DNA of 64,000 nucleotides from a bacterium OL-1. GTDB taxonomy: Bacteria > Actinomycetota > Coriobacteriia > Coriobacteriales > Atopobiaceae. The notes beneath the pieces are model-generated. The model saw only the letters and a program-made list of their open reading frames with translations. It made no database searches and had not been told where the DNA came from. The stretch's first letter is position 1; each line of letters begins with the position of its first letter. The stretch spans positions 13,004 through 77,003 of the forward strand of contig LM994626.1 in NCBI GenBank assembly GCA_000752675.2, read 5' to 3'. Shown here in pieces: positions 13,132 through 21,873 of this stretch. A program made the translations under genes and the position numbers.

Positions 13132-14724
13132 CTATGAGAGAAGCGCGGTGAGGTCCTCCTCGGGCGTCGAGATGGGAGAAATGCCAAACTCGCGCACCAG
13201 AATGTCAAGGACGTTGGGGCTCACGAAAGCAGGAAGCGTAGGCCCAAGCTTGATGTCCTTGATGCCCAGGTAGAGAAGGGCAAGCAGGTCTGCAACAGCC
13301 TTCTGCTCGTACCAGGAAAGCACAATCGAGAGCGGCAGGTCGTTCACACCGCAGTCAAAGGCGTCCGCAAGAGCCAGGGCAATCTCGACGGCGCTGTAGG
13401 CGTCATTGCACTGGCCGATGTCGAGAAGCCTGGGGATACCGTCAATGTCGCCCAGGTCAAGGTCGTTGAAGCGGTACTTGCCGCACGCAAGGGTGAGGAT
13501 GACCGTGTCCTTGGGAGCCTGCTTGACGAGCTCGGTGTAGTAGTTACGGCCAGGCTTGGCGCCGTCGCAGCCGCCAACGAGGAAGAAGTGCTTGATCTTG
13601 CCAGCCTTGACGGCGTCGACAACCTTGTCGGCAACCGAGAGCACCGCCGCGCGAGCAAAGCCAGTCACGACCTTGGTGCCGCCGTTAATGCCCGTAAGCT
13701 GCACGTCCTCGTCGTAGCCACCAAGCTCCTTGGCCTTCTCGATGACCGGGGTGAAGTCCTTCGAGCCATCGGCAGCCGCGGGGATGTGCACGAGCTCAGG
13801 ATAGGAGACAACCTCAGTCGTGAAGACGCGATCTGCGTAGCTGGGGCGAGGAGGCATGAGGCAGTTCGTGGTGAACACAAAGGCAGCGGGGACGTTGGCG
13901 AACTCCTTCTGCTGATTCTGCCATGCGGTGCCAAAGTTGCCCTTGAGCTGCGGATAGCGCTTGAGCTCGGGATAGGCGTTGGCGGGCAGCATCTCGCCGT
14001 GCGTATAGACGTTGACGCCTGTGCCCTCGGTCTGCTCGAGGAGCAGCTTGAGGTCGTGGAGGTCATGGCCGGAAATGACGATGAAGGGGCCCTTCTCGAT
14101 CTTGAGCGAGACCTCGGTGGGCTCGGGCATGCCGTAGGCGCCAGTGTTGGCTGCGTCGAGCAGGCCCATCACGTCGTGGCTGAGCTTGCCCACCTGCATT
14201 GAGACAGCGAGAAGCTTGTTGAGGTCGCTCTCGGCGGCGAGGGTGGCAAGGCAATCGACAAAGGCCTGCTGGGCCTCGTCACTCACGGAGCCGAGCATGC
14301 GGGCGTGGTACGCGTAGGCAGCCGCTCCACGAAGCCCAAAGAGAATGAGCGACTTCAGCGAGCGCACATCCTCGTTGTCAGACCAAACGTGGCCGAGGAG
14401 CAGGTCCTGGGCAGCCTCGATTCCAGCGGCGGCAGCGATGCGCTCCTTCTCGGCACGTACGTCTGCCGTGATGGCGTCGACGGTTTCCTTGGAGAAGTTG
14501 ACGTTGGTGATGCAGGTAAAGAGCCCGCTCACGATGAGCTTGTCGGCAAGCTCGCTGCGAGTGCCGGCCTGCTTGCAGGTGCAGGCGAGGCCCACGAGCG
14601 CACCCGTGAGCTCATCCTGTGCAAGCGCAACGTCGAACGGCTTGCCGCAGACGCCGGCGCGCCCGGTGCATGCCGTGCACTTTGCGGTTTGCTCGCACTG
14701 GAAGCAGAACATCTTCTCGTCCAT
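13132..14724 (-). CDS. hcp: Hydroxylamine reductase / hybrid-cluster protein
   Basis: 530 residues from ATG 14724 with GAGGG upstream; a TTG one codon earlier is less likely. The N-terminal cysteines (MFCFQCEQTAKC ... CTGRAGVCGK) bind the first Fe-S cluster. Later conserved pieces include VISGHDLHDLKLLLEQTEG, GVNVYTHGEMLPA, PFI-type clusters, GGCDGAKPGRNYYTE, LACGKYRFND and IGQCNDAYSAV, which ligate the hybrid 4Fe-2S-2O cluster. The enzyme handles NO and hydroxylamine stress in anaerobes and acts in the cytoplasm. The divergent Crp/Fnr gene and a shared palindrome point to co-regulation. Confidence 0.96.
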   Translation of the reverse strand: MDEKMFCFQCEQTAKCTACTGRAGVCGKPFDVALAQDELTGALVGLACTCKQAGTRSELADKLIVSGLFTCITNVNFSKETVDAITADVRAEKERIAAAAGIEAAQDLLLGHVWSDNEDVRSLKSLILFGLRGAAAYAYHARMLGSVSDEAQQAFVDCLATLAAESDLNKLLAVSMQVGKLSHDVMGLLDAANTGAYGMPEPTEVSLKIEKGPFIVISGHDLHDLKLLLEQTEGTGVNVYTHGEMLPANAYPELKRYPQLKGNFGTAWQNQQKEFANVPAAFVFTTNCLMPPRPSYADRVFTTEVVSYPELVHIPAAADGSKDFTPVIEKAKELGGYDEDVQLTGINGGTKVVTGFARAAVLSVADKVVDAVKAGKIKHFFLVGGCDGAKPGRNYYTELVKQAPKDTVILTLACGKYRFNDLDLGDIDGIPRLLDIGQCNDAYSAVEIALALADAFDCGVNDLPLSIVLSWYEQKAVADLLALLYLGIKDIKLGPTLPAFVSPNVLDILVREFGISPISTPEEDLTALLS

Positions 14725-14788
14725 CAATTCCCTCTCTCTTTGGGTGGTTCGTTGTGTACTAGTCTGCTCGCGTCCGGAGATGTGCTAA

Positions 14789-14802
14789 GTTGTGTTCACA
14801 AC
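14789..14802. promoter_or_regulatory. Crp/Fnr-type operator between hcp and its regulator
   Basis: GTTGTG-TT-CACAAC, 6-bp arms around 2 bp, in the 105-nt divergent gap. It is centred about 35 nt upstream of the regulator ATG and 70 nt from hcp. HcpR-type regulators bind TTGTGA-like palindromes, so this is the likely binding site for the adjacent gene product. Confidence 0.7.
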
Positions 14803-14829
14803 ATTCCTCGATTTTTTTGGCGGTGCGAC

Positions 14830-15513
14830 ATGCGTGGTGTAGATGCCGAGTTCCTGTCCAAGACCCCCCTCTTTAGGGGCGTGACGCCTCAGGAGGTTAA
14901 CGAGATGCTGGGGTGCCTTGCGGCACGGCCCCAGACGTACGAGAAGGGCGATTTGGTCTGGGTGGAGGGAAGCCCCGTCAAAAGCGTGGGCATCGTCCTT
15001 GAGGGCGGCGTGCGCGTGGAGGGCGCGGACGTCTGGGGCAACGCCAGCGTGATGGGGAGCTTCTCGGCTGGCGAGCTTTTTGGAGAAGCGTTTGCCGCCC
15101 TCCAGGACGAGCCACTGCTCACCAATGTGGTTGCCACAAAGACTCCCACGCGGGTGCTCTTCGTCGACGTGACCCACATCATGCACAGCTGTCCTAGGGC
15201 CTGCGCCTACCACGCACGGGTTGCCGAGAACCTCCTGGCATCCGTTGCGCGCAAGAACGTGCGCCTTACCCGAAGGATTCGCGACGCTGCCCCAAAGTCA
15301 ATCAAGGGCAAACTGCTCGCGTACCTCTCAACACAATCGAAGCTTGCGGGGTCGAGCGAGTTTGACATTCCGTTCACGCGCCAGCAGCTTGCTGACTATC
15401 TGGGAGTTGACAGGTGCGCGCTCTGCACTGTGATCGGCGAGCTTGAGCGAGAAGGTAAGCTCACGGCAAGCCGCCGTCACTTCTCGCTTCCCGTGGTGGC
15501 AGCCAGGCGATAG
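14830..15513 (+). CDS. Crp/Fnr-family regulator (HcpR-like)
   Basis: 227 residues from ATG 14830. Residues about 8-125 are a cyclic-nucleotide-binding-type sensor fold (FLSKTPLFRGVTPQEVNEML ... GSFSAGELFGEAFA). A dimerisation helix follows, then a Crp-type HTH (FTRQQLADYLGVDRCALCTV). No N-terminal Fe-S cysteine cluster as in Fnr is seen. In HcpR proteins the sensor binds heme and detects NO, and whether this one does cannot be told from sequence alone. Its position opposite hcp and the palindrome support control of hcp and of itself. Confidence 0.85.
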   Translation: MRGVDAEFLSKTPLFRGVTPQEVNEMLGCLAARPQTYEKGDLVWVEGSPVKSVGIVLEGGVRVEGADVWGNASVMGSFSAGELFGEAFAALQDEPLLTNVVATKTPTRVLFVDVTHIMHSCPRACAYHARVAENLLASVARKNVRLTRRIRDAAPKSIKGKLLAYLSTQSKLAGSSEFDIPFTRQQLADYLGVDRCALCTVIGELEREGKLTASRRHFSLPVVAARR

Positions 15514-15527
15514 CGGGGCCCTCTCCC

Positions 15528-16124
15528 CTATCCGCGCAGCGCCGATGCGACCTCGCTACGAAGGCGCGGCAGCACGTCCGTCTCGAACCAGGGGTTCCGG
15601 CTCATCCAGAGCTGATTTCTGGGAGAAGGATGCGCAAGCGGGAAGAAGCGCGGCAGATAGTCGGCATAGTTGCGGACTACATCGGTGAGCTTTGCTGACG
15701 AGGAGAGCTCGAGGTAGCGCCGGGTGGCGTAGGAGCCCACCAGCACGGTGAGCCGCACCTGGGGCATCATGCCGAGAAGCACGGGGTGCCACTTCTCCGC
15801 AAACCCACGACGAGGCGGAAGATCGCCGGACTTGCCCTTGCCGGGGTAGTAGAAGTCCATGGGGAGAAGGGCGACGGCGGAGGGGTCGTAGAACGTGGCG
15901 CGGTCGATGCCAAGCCAGTCGCGCAGACGGTCGCCGCTCTTGTCGTTCCAGGGGATGCGCGTCTCCTGCGCAACCCTGCCGGGAGCCTGGCCGATAATCA
16001 CCAACCGAGAAGTTGCAGACGCCGTGTAGAGGGGGTCAATCCCCTGCCGCGTGAACTCCCCGTTCTGCTCGTCTGCGCGAATTGCCTGGAAGACGCTATC
16101 GAAGTCTGCTTGAGTACCTGTCAT
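15528..16124 (-). CDS. Uracil-DNA glycosylase family protein
   Basis: 198 residues from ATG 16124, chosen for its AGGAGG; a longer frame to 16259 lacks support. The motif LVIIGQAPGRVAQETRIPWN is the active-site loop of the UDG superfamily (GQAPG), and the second motif is HPSPRNQ. Some members remove uracil from DNA, while others in this branch have unclear substrates. It likely acts in base-excision repair. It ends convergently with the Crp/Fnr gene, 14 nt apart. Confidence 0.8.
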   Translation of the reverse strand: MTGTQADFDSVFQAIRADEQNGEFTRQGIDPLYTASATSRLVIIGQAPGRVAQETRIPWNDKSGDRLRDWLGIDRATFYDPSAVALLPMDFYYPGKGKSGDLPPRRGFAEKWHPVLLGMMPQVRLTVLVGSYATRRYLELSSSAKLTDVVRNYADYLPRFFPLAHPSPRNQLWMSRNPWFETDVLPRLRSEVASALRG

Positions 16125-16284
16125 GGAAGGGCCTCCTGCCTCAATGTTGCTGGCTCCACTGTGGCACGCGCGGCAAGACGTGTGTGTTGCAATTGCAACG
16201 AATAGAGAAGTGCTGTAGGCGGTGCAGGCCTTTTGACCCCGCTTCCCACCATCACCCATCTTGTTGTATACTTCCCCATGCTCT

Positions 16285-16360
16285 GCGGCGGTAGTTCAAT
16301 TGGTAGAGCGTCAGCCTTCCAAGCTGATTGTTGCGGGTTCGAGTCCCGTCCGCCGCTCCA
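16285..16360 (+). tRNA. tRNA-Gly(UCC)
   Basis: A full cloverleaf with acceptor GCGGCGG/CCGCCGC, D arm GTTCAATTGGTAGAGC, anticodon loop CTTCCAA (anticodon TCC at 16318-16320), T arm GCGGGTTCGAGTCCCGT and an encoded CCA. 76 nt. Confidence 0.97.
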
Positions 16361-16370
16361 TGTAATTGCA

Positions 16371-16402
16371 GCCCAGGGCCTCCGTGGCCTTGGGCTTTTT
16401 TC
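16371..16402 (+). terminator. Terminator after tRNA-Gly
   Basis: The hairpin GCCCAGGGCC/GGCCTTGGGC, with one G-T pair, is followed by TTTTTTCATTTTT, starting 11 nt behind the tRNA. Confidence 0.85.
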
Positions 16403-16509
16403 ATTTTTCTCGCATTCAACGTGGACATCCATCACGGTCGGGACCCCACCAATCCTGACCGCATCTCATACCGTACAATGATGCTGCAACGCGATTTGGG
16501 AGGTATTGG

Positions 16510-17439
16510 ATGGGCACGTCTCCGCTCGGCCGCACGCTTGTCATTGCAAACCCCGCCGCCAACCGGGGCGAGGGTGCAGAGGGCGCCGCATTTGTGCAGC
16601 GGTTCCTTGACTCCTATCGTGGCGCAACCACGTCGCACAAGGTCATTCTTACCAAGGCGGCGGGCGACGCGCAGAACCTCGCTCGCGAGGCCCGGGACTT
16701 CGACTCCGTCATTGCCCTTGGTGGCGATGGCGTTATCCACGAGGTAGTGAACGGCCTCATGGATCGCGACGAGAACGACCAGCCTCAGCTGGGCATCGTT
16801 CCCATGGGGTCCGGCAACGACTACGCGCGGACCCTGGGGATGGCAATCAACGATCCATCTCGTGCCTTGGCTCAGCTTGTCCGTGGCCACGTCACGCCGC
16901 TAGAGGTTGGCCGCGTAAATGGCGTGCACTTCATGGAGACGCTCTCGTTTGGCATGGACGCGGCAATCGCGCTCGACACTGTGAGGCGCCGCCAAGAAGA
17001 AACGACATCCCAACACGGCGAGGGGCTCTTCATTACGTCTGGCATCCGCATCTTCTCCGAGGGCTCCAATGGCTGGCCCTGCAGAGCGCGCTTTGACAAG
17101 AGGCCCGAGGTAACGCTACCAACCGTGATCTTTGCGGTGCAGGTTGGTCCCACCTATGGCGGCGGCTTTGCCATTTGCCCCGACGCCGACCCATCCGACG
17201 GCCTTCTCGACGTGTGCTACAACGTCAAGATTCCTAGCCGCCCATGGCTGCTCTCGCTTCTCGGCCTTGCGAGGTTTGGCCGTCACACGGGCTCAAGCTG
17301 CGTGAACCTGCTTAAGTTCACCCATGCAACCATGGACTTCGAGACGCAGCCTCCCTGCCAGGTCGACGGCGAGGAGCTCTGCGGAACGCACTTCGAGGTA
17401 GACGTGATACCCAAGGCGCTCCGCGTCATCGTGCCGTAG
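16510..17439 (+). CDS. Diacylglycerol/lipid kinase family protein
   Basis: 309 residues with GGGAGG before the start. The DAGK catalytic motifs are clear: LVIANPAANRGEG near the N-terminus, the ATP-binding ALGGDGVIHEVVNGL (about residues 75-90) and PMGSGNDYARTLG (about 97-110). The C-terminal half has the beta-sandwich typical of YegS/DgkB enzymes, ending CQVDGEELCG. It phosphorylates a lipid such as diacylglycerol at the membrane surface, and the exact substrate cannot be read. It is transcribed alone. Confidence 0.88.
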   Translation: MGTSPLGRTLVIANPAANRGEGAEGAAFVQRFLDSYRGATTSHKVILTKAAGDAQNLAREARDFDSVIALGGDGVIHEVVNGLMDRDENDQPQLGIVPMGSGNDYARTLGMAINDPSRALAQLVRGHVTPLEVGRVNGVHFMETLSFGMDAAIALDTVRRRQEETTSQHGEGLFITSGIRIFSEGSNGWPCRARFDKRPEVTLPTVIFAVQVGPTYGGGFAICPDADPSDGLLDVCYNVKIPSRPWLLSLLGLARFGRHTGSSCVNLLKFTHATMDFETQPPCQVDGEELCGTHFEVDVIPKALRVIVP

Positions 17440-17459
17440 CGCTTTTCCACCACCGGCAA

Positions 17460-17488
17460 TGAGAAAAAGGGAAACTCCCCTTGTCTCA
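17460..17488. repeat. Degenerate copy of the TGAGACAAAGGGA palindrome family
   Basis: TGAGAAAAAGGGA, AACT, CCCCTTGTCTCA. This is a weaker copy of the palindromes at 48317, 51350 and 53707. Unlike those, it begins 21 nt after the stop codon of the lipid-kinase gene rather than on it. Confidence 0.6.
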
Positions 17489-17491
17489 CAA

Positions 17492-17521
17492 AAGGGCCCC
17501 GACGGTAGCGTCGGGGCCCTT
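17492..17521. terminator. Bidirectional terminator between lipid kinase and ptsI
   Basis: A perfect 12-bp stem AAGGGCCCCGAC/GTCGGGGCCCTT with a 6-nt loop. The minus-strand copy ends in TTTTG, so it chiefly serves ptsI. Confidence 0.8.
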
Positions 17522-17556
17522 AGTCTCAAGCTCTAAAGCAGAGAAGTTGCACTCCC

Positions 17557-19260
17557 CTACTTGGCGGCAGCCTGAAGCATGGCCTTGACCTCGGTTGCGG
17601 TCTTGAGAGCCATGACCTTCTCAGCCAGGGCGTCGGCCTCCTCCTTGGTCCAGAGGGAGAGAATCCTCCTCGTGCGCAGGATGGAGGGAGCGGAGACGGA
17701 GTACTCGTCCAGGCCAAAGGACATGAGGATGGGGATGAGCAGCGGGTCTGCCGCGGCCTCGCCGCACATGCCGACCATGATGCCAGCCTTGTTGCCCTCG
17801 CCGATGATGCGCTTAAGAGAGCGCAGAACCGCCGGCTGGTACACCTGGTAGAGGTAGCTCACGCGATCGTTGCCGCGGTCGGCGCACATGGTGTAGCCGA
17901 TAAGGTCGTTGGTGCCAATGGAGAAGAAGTCGCACTCGGCGGCGAGGTCGTCGGCGATGAGCGAGGCGGCAGGCGTCTCGATCATGGTGCCAACCTCGAT
18001 GTCCTTGTTGTAAGCAACACCGCGCTCGTCAAGGTCGTGCTTGCACTCCTCGATGAGGGCCTTGGCCTGGCGCACCTCGTCGATGGTGGTGACGAGCGGC
18101 AGCATAATCTTGATGTCACCAAAGGCGGAGGCGCGGAGCAGCGCCGTGAGCTGGACCTTGTACTGGTCCGGGTTATTCAGGCAGTAGCGCACGGCGCGGA
18201 AGCCCATGAAGGGGTTCTCCTCCTTCTGCAGGTGCAGATAGGGGATCTCCTTGTCGCCGCCCACATCCAGCGTACGGATGATGACCGGCTTGTCCTTCAT
18301 GCGAAGGGCGACCTTCTGGTACGCGGCAAACTGCTCGTCCTCGCTGGGGAGCTCCTTGGCGTCCATGAACAGGAACTCAGAGCGAAAGAGGCCCACGCCC
18401 TCGGCGTCGTGCTCGAGTGCGGCGTTGGCGTCATCGGGGTTACCAATGTTGGCAACCAGCAGCTTCTTATCGCCGTCACCGGTCACGGTCTCCTTGCCGC
18501 GGTACGCCTCGAGGGCGGCCTTCTCCTCGGCGAACGCCTTGGCCTTGGCACGGTAGTGCTCGAGGTCGTGGTCGGAAGGCTGAGAAATGACCTTGCCGTT
18601 GGTGCCGTCAACCACAACCATGTCACCGGTCTTGATGTTGACCGTAGCATCCGCAACGGAGAGAACCGCAGGAATTTCCAGCGCGCGGGCAATGATTGCG
18701 GAGTGGGACGTGCGGCCACCGGTCTCGGTAACGATGCCCGCGACGTTCTCCTTGTCGATGTCGGCAGTCATGGACGGCGTGAGCTCGTGCACCACGACGA
18801 TGGAATTTTCGGGCAACGTGGAGAGGTCAACGACCTCCTTGCCCAGCAGGTCCGCGAGAAGGCCGGTCTTGACGTCCGCGACGTCGGCGGCGCGCTCGCG
18901 GAAGAGCTCGTCGTCCATGTTGGCGTACATGGTGTAGAAGGTGCCGTAGGCCTCGCTCACAGCCTGCTCGGCGCACATGCCAGAGTCGATGGAGCCCGTG
19001 ACCATCTCGCGGATGCCCTCGTCCTCGGCAAACTCGATGTGGGCGCCCATGATAGCGGCGGCATCCTCGCCCACCGTCTGCTTCATGCGCTCAATCTGCG
19101 CATTGGTCTGCTCGACGAATTTCTCGACGGCAGCGGCGTAGCGGGCCTTCTCGGCCTCCGGATCCTCCGGCGCATGCGGCGTGAACGAGAGGTCAGGCTC
19201 GACGGCTACACGGGCCACGCCAATGCCGATGCCATCAGATGCGTTTACTCCCTCATACAT
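17557..19260 (-). CDS. ptsI: PTS enzyme I (phosphoenolpyruvate-protein phosphotransferase)
   Basis: 567 residues from ATG 19260 with GAGGGGG upstream; longer in-frame starts lack support. The phospho-accepting His lies in GGRTSHSAIIARALEIP (about residue 190). The PEP-binding C-terminal barrel shows GFRAVRYCLNNPDQYK, MIETPAASLIADDLA, FFSIGTNDLIGYT and the catalytic Cys in VGMCGEAAADP. It passes phosphate from PEP to HPr for sugar uptake. HPr is not in the window. The gene lies downstream of a sugar-phosphate kinase in the same direction. Confidence 0.97.
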   Translation of the reverse strand: MYEGVNASDGIGIGVARVAVEPDLSFTPHAPEDPEAEKARYAAAVEKFVEQTNAQIERMKQTVGEDAAAIMGAHIEFAEDEGIREMVTGSIDSGMCAEQAVSEAYGTFYTMYANMDDELFRERAADVADVKTGLLADLLGKEVVDLSTLPENSIVVVHELTPSMTADIDKENVAGIVTETGGRTSHSAIIARALEIPAVLSVADATVNIKTGDMVVVDGTNGKVISQPSDHDLEHYRAKAKAFAEEKAALEAYRGKETVTGDGDKKLLVANIGNPDDANAALEHDAEGVGLFRSEFLFMDAKELPSEDEQFAAYQKVALRMKDKPVIIRTLDVGGDKEIPYLHLQKEENPFMGFRAVRYCLNNPDQYKVQLTALLRASAFGDIKIMLPLVTTIDEVRQAKALIEECKHDLDERGVAYNKDIEVGTMIETPAASLIADDLAAECDFFSIGTNDLIGYTMCADRGNDRVSYLYQVYQPAVLRSLKRIIGEGNKAGIMVGMCGEAAADPLLIPILMSFGLDEYSVSAPSILRTRRILSLWTKEEADALAEKVMALKTATEVKAMLQAAAK

Positions 19261-19355
19261 TGCAATCCCCCTCATAACCGGCCGCTGTGCGGCCACCTCC
19301 CAGAATGCCAAGTGCCCCGGGTGGGGCGCTAAAGAGCCGAACACAGTCTAGCGCG

Positions 19356-20393
19356 CTATTCACCCTCTGGAGACTGCTTCTCCTCATCGTTTCCCTCGGC
19401 GGCAAGAGCCTGAGCCTCAGCGCGTGCCTTTTCGTTTTTGATATCGTCCGCGATGCTCGCCGGCATCTCGCGACCCATCTTCTTGTAGAGGGCCGTGACC
19501 ACGCGGTCGATGGTCGAGCGCTTGGCGATGCCCTTGCTGGCAGCGGTTGCCGTGCCACAGGCAGAGGCGTAGATGAGGGCGTTCTCGTAGTCCAAGCCAC
19601 GCGTGACCTTTGCGAGGAAGCCCGCGACCATGGAGTCACCGGCGCCGGTTGCGTTCACGAGGCGCACGCGAGCCGTGGGCACAATGTGCTCAGTACCATA
19701 CTCGTCGAGCAGGAGCGAGCCGTTGCCACCGCAGGAGACAATGACGTTGCGGGCGCCACCCTCCTGGAGCTTTTGCGCATAGGGCAGGCAGTCCTCGGGC
19801 GTCTCGGGCATGGGGTCCGCCTTGAAGATGCGGCCGACCTCGTGGTTGTTGGGCTTAATGAGGAAGGGATGAGCCTTGATGGACTCCATGAGGAGCTGGC
19901 CGGGCGCATCGACCACAAACTGGATGCCACGACCGGCGAGACGGGCCATGATCTGGTTGTACATGTCCTCGGGCAGGGAATTGGGAATGGAGCCCGTAAG
20001 GACGAGGGTGTCACCGGACTGCAGGACGTCCATGCGGTCGAGAAGCTCGTCGACCTTCTTCTGCGGAATCTTGGGGCCCATGCCGTTGACCATGGTCATG
20101 ACGATGCCGTTGAGCTTGACGTTGATGCGCGTGTAGCCACGATCCAGCTTCACGAAGTTGCTGGCAATGCCCGCATCCTGGAGCTCGTTGATGAGGTACT
20201 CGCCAGTGAAGCCCGCGACAATGCCCATTGCCACATTGACTACGTCAAGCTCGTTGAGAAGCGTGGAGATGTTAATGCCGTTGCCACCGCAGTAGAGCTC
20301 CTCACTCGAAGAACGGTTGGTGTAGCCCATATCCAGCGTGAGGGGGTGCATCACGTAGTCGAGCGCGGGGTTCAGGGTCATGGTGTAAATCAA
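19356..20393 (-). CDS. fruK: 1-phosphofructokinase-type sugar kinase (PfkB family)
   Basis: 345 residues from TTG 20393, chosen because AAGGAG lies 6 nt upstream and because LIYTMTLNPALD is the normal FruK N-terminus. PfkB motifs: GGNGINISTLLNEL (substrate side), and VNATGAGDSMVAGFLA (anion hole and catalytic Asp) about residue 255. It phosphorylates fructose-1-phosphate, or a related hexose phosphate such as tagatose-6-phosphate; sequence alone does not settle which. It lies just before ptsI, with no fructose PTS permease visible. The C-terminal tail (about 40 residues) is unusually rich in Glu, Lys and Ala. Confidence 0.85.
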   Translation of the reverse strand: MIYTMTLNPALDYVMHPLTLDMGYTNRSSSEELYCGGNGINISTLLNELDVVNVAMGIVAGFTGEYLINELQDAGIASNFVKLDRGYTRINVKLNGIVMTMVNGMGPKIPQKKVDELLDRMDVLQSGDTLVLTGSIPNSLPEDMYNQIMARLAGRGIQFVVDAPGQLLMESIKAHPFLIKPNNHEVGRIFKADPMPETPEDCLPYAQKLQEGGARNVIVSCGGNGSLLLDEYGTEHIVPTARVRLVNATGAGDSMVAGFLAKVTRGLDYENALIYASACGTATAASKGIAKRSTIDRVVTALYKKMGREMPASIADDIKNEKARAEAQALAAEGNDEEKQSPEGE

Positions 20394-20643
20394 CGCAAGC
20401 TCCTTCCAGCGGGTTACCTCGGCAAGGTACAGTATGCCGCAATTGGGCAACGAGGGAGGTGGAATCGTTCTCACCCCGCAAACCCCACGCAGCGCCTGCG
20501 CCGGCGTAATTTAACACCAAGTGTACCGTATCGAAACCTCACACCCACCTACAAAACGCGGTCATGACCAACGGCTTTCAAAAGTGTGTGAGCAAGAGCC
20601 AATCGAAAGCGAGAAGAAGCTGGCCGGACGATCTTACTCCACG

Positions 20644-20674
20644 AAAAAAGCCCAGGGCGACATATGCCCTGGGC
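20644..20674 (-). terminator. Terminator of the tRNA-His/tRNA-Lys unit
   Basis: GCCCAGGGC and GCCCTGGGC arms flank a 7-nt loop. The minus strand reads into TTTTTTCGT. It lies 11 nt after the tRNA-Lys 3' end. Confidence 0.88.
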
Positions 20675-20684
20675 TGCGGATTCG

Positions 20685-20760
20685 TGGTGGGTCGTGAGGG
20701 GGTCGAACCCTCGACCTTGGGATTAAGAGTCCCCTGCTCTACCAACTGAGCTAACGACCC
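20685..20760 (-). tRNA. tRNA-Lys(CUU)
   Basis: Minus-strand cloverleaf: acceptor GGGTCGT/ACGACCC, D arm TAGCTCAGTTGGTAGAGC, anticodon loop CTCTTAA (anticodon CTT), T loop TTCGACC, encoded CCA. 76 nt. It is cotranscribed with tRNA-His 16 nt upstream. Confidence 0.96.
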
Positions 20761-20776
20761 ATATTCAGCTTTCAGA

Positions 20777-20853
20777 TGGGGTGGGTGAAGGGGTTCGAAC
20801 CCTCGACCTACGGAGCCACGGTCCGTCGCTCTTCCAACTGAGCTACACCCACC
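20777..20853 (-). tRNA. tRNA-His(GUG) with C at position 33
   Basis: Acceptor GTGGGTG/CACCCAC, discriminator C and a templated extra G at -1 (20853), the identity set of bacterial tRNA-His. The anticodon loop reads CCGTGGC between ACGGA and TCCGT, so the anticodon is GTG, but position 33 is C instead of the near-universal U. Variable loop AGGTC, T arm GAGGGTTCGAACCCCTT, encoded CCA. Confidence 0.93.
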
Positions 20854-21030
20854 ATTTGGCCCACCTCGTGAAGCGCTCGTTTATTATGACAAAGAATCAG
20901 ACGGATGCAAGCACTTTCTTGAAGAACTTTTTCGAGAATCACATTCGAATGGCACCAATTTCGCAAAACACCAGGTCACACGCCCACTGCCTCAACACAG
21001 GACCTTCAAAAAGAGATTCCGGACCTACTT

Positions 21031-21873
21031 CTAGTCCTCCGCCGTGGCCAGGAACTCCCGCACGCGGGCGTCCGTGGGGTTGTCCATGACCTCCTCGGCA
21101 GGCCCCTCCTCAACAATCCGCCCGTCGAGGAGAAACGCCACGCGGTCCGAGACGTCACGAGCAAAGCCCATCTCGTGGGTCACGATGCCTATAGCCATGC
21201 CGTCGGCGGCAAGCTCACGGATGATGCGGCGCATGTCTGCCGTGAGCCTGGGGTCAAGCGCCGAGGTTGCCTCGTCGAAATAGAGCACCTTGGGGTGCAT
21301 GGCAAGCGCTCGCGCAATCGCCACACGCTGCTGCTGGCCTCCTGAGAGCTGGTTGGGTACCTTCTCGGCATGCTCCGCAAGGCCCAAGCGCTCAAGGATC
21401 TGCTTGGCCTCTGCCTTGACCTTGTCGGGGTCTCTCCCCTGCACCGCTATGGGGGCGTCGCAGACGTTGCGCATAACGGTGAAGTGCGGAAAGAGGTTGT
21501 AGTTCTGGAACACGATGCCAAACTGCATGCGGGCCTTGGCGCTTGCCTCCTTGGAGTAGCTTGCCCGGCCGTTCTCGTCCTGCTCGGTCACGCGGAGGCT
21601 GCCGTAGTAGAGCTCGCCAGCGTCAAAGGTGTCGAGTAGCGTGAGGCACCGCAAGAGGGTCGACTTGCCGGCGCCGGAGGGGCCAATGACAGAGACGACC
21701 TCGCCACGCGCGATAGAGAGCGAGACGTCGTGGAGCACCTCTCGACCCGAGAAGGACTTGCGTGCGCCCTTCACATAGACGGCAGGCAGGCCCAGAATCT
21801 GCGAGACGGAGGCGTCGGGCACGGGAATCTGGTGACGAGACGCGCGGGCGTCGTGCTTCTCGGCGTTAGTCAT
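21031..21873 (-). CDS. Polar amino acid ABC transporter, ATP-binding protein
   Basis: 280 residues. Walker [15 protein letters not shown], signature [15 protein letters not shown], Walker [14 protein letters not shown] and the switch region IVTHEMGF match the GlnQ/HisP group. About 30 extra residues precede the usual N-terminus. It overlaps the permease gene by 8 nt and energises uptake by the three-gene system 21031-23466. Confidence 0.93.
   Translation of the reverse strand: MTNAEKHDARASRHQIPVPDASVSQILGLPAVYVKGARKSFSGREVLHDVSLSIARGEVVSVIGPSGAGKSTLLRCLTLLDTFDAGELYYGSLRVTEQDENGRASYSKEASAKARMQFGIVFQNYNLFPHFTVMRNVCDAPIAVQGRDPDKVKAEAKQILERLGLAEHAEKVPNQLSGGQQQRVAIARALAMHPKVLYFDEATSALDPRLTADMRRIIRELAADGMAIGIVTHEMGFARDVSDRVAFLLDGRIVEEGPAEEVMDNPTDARVREFLATAED

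Noticed and set aside
18037-19332. Long plus-strand open frame antisense to ptsI
   Set aside because: It mirrors ptsI codon structure, has no ribosome site and reads as low-complexity His/Val/Gly-rich protein; a GC-rich shadow.
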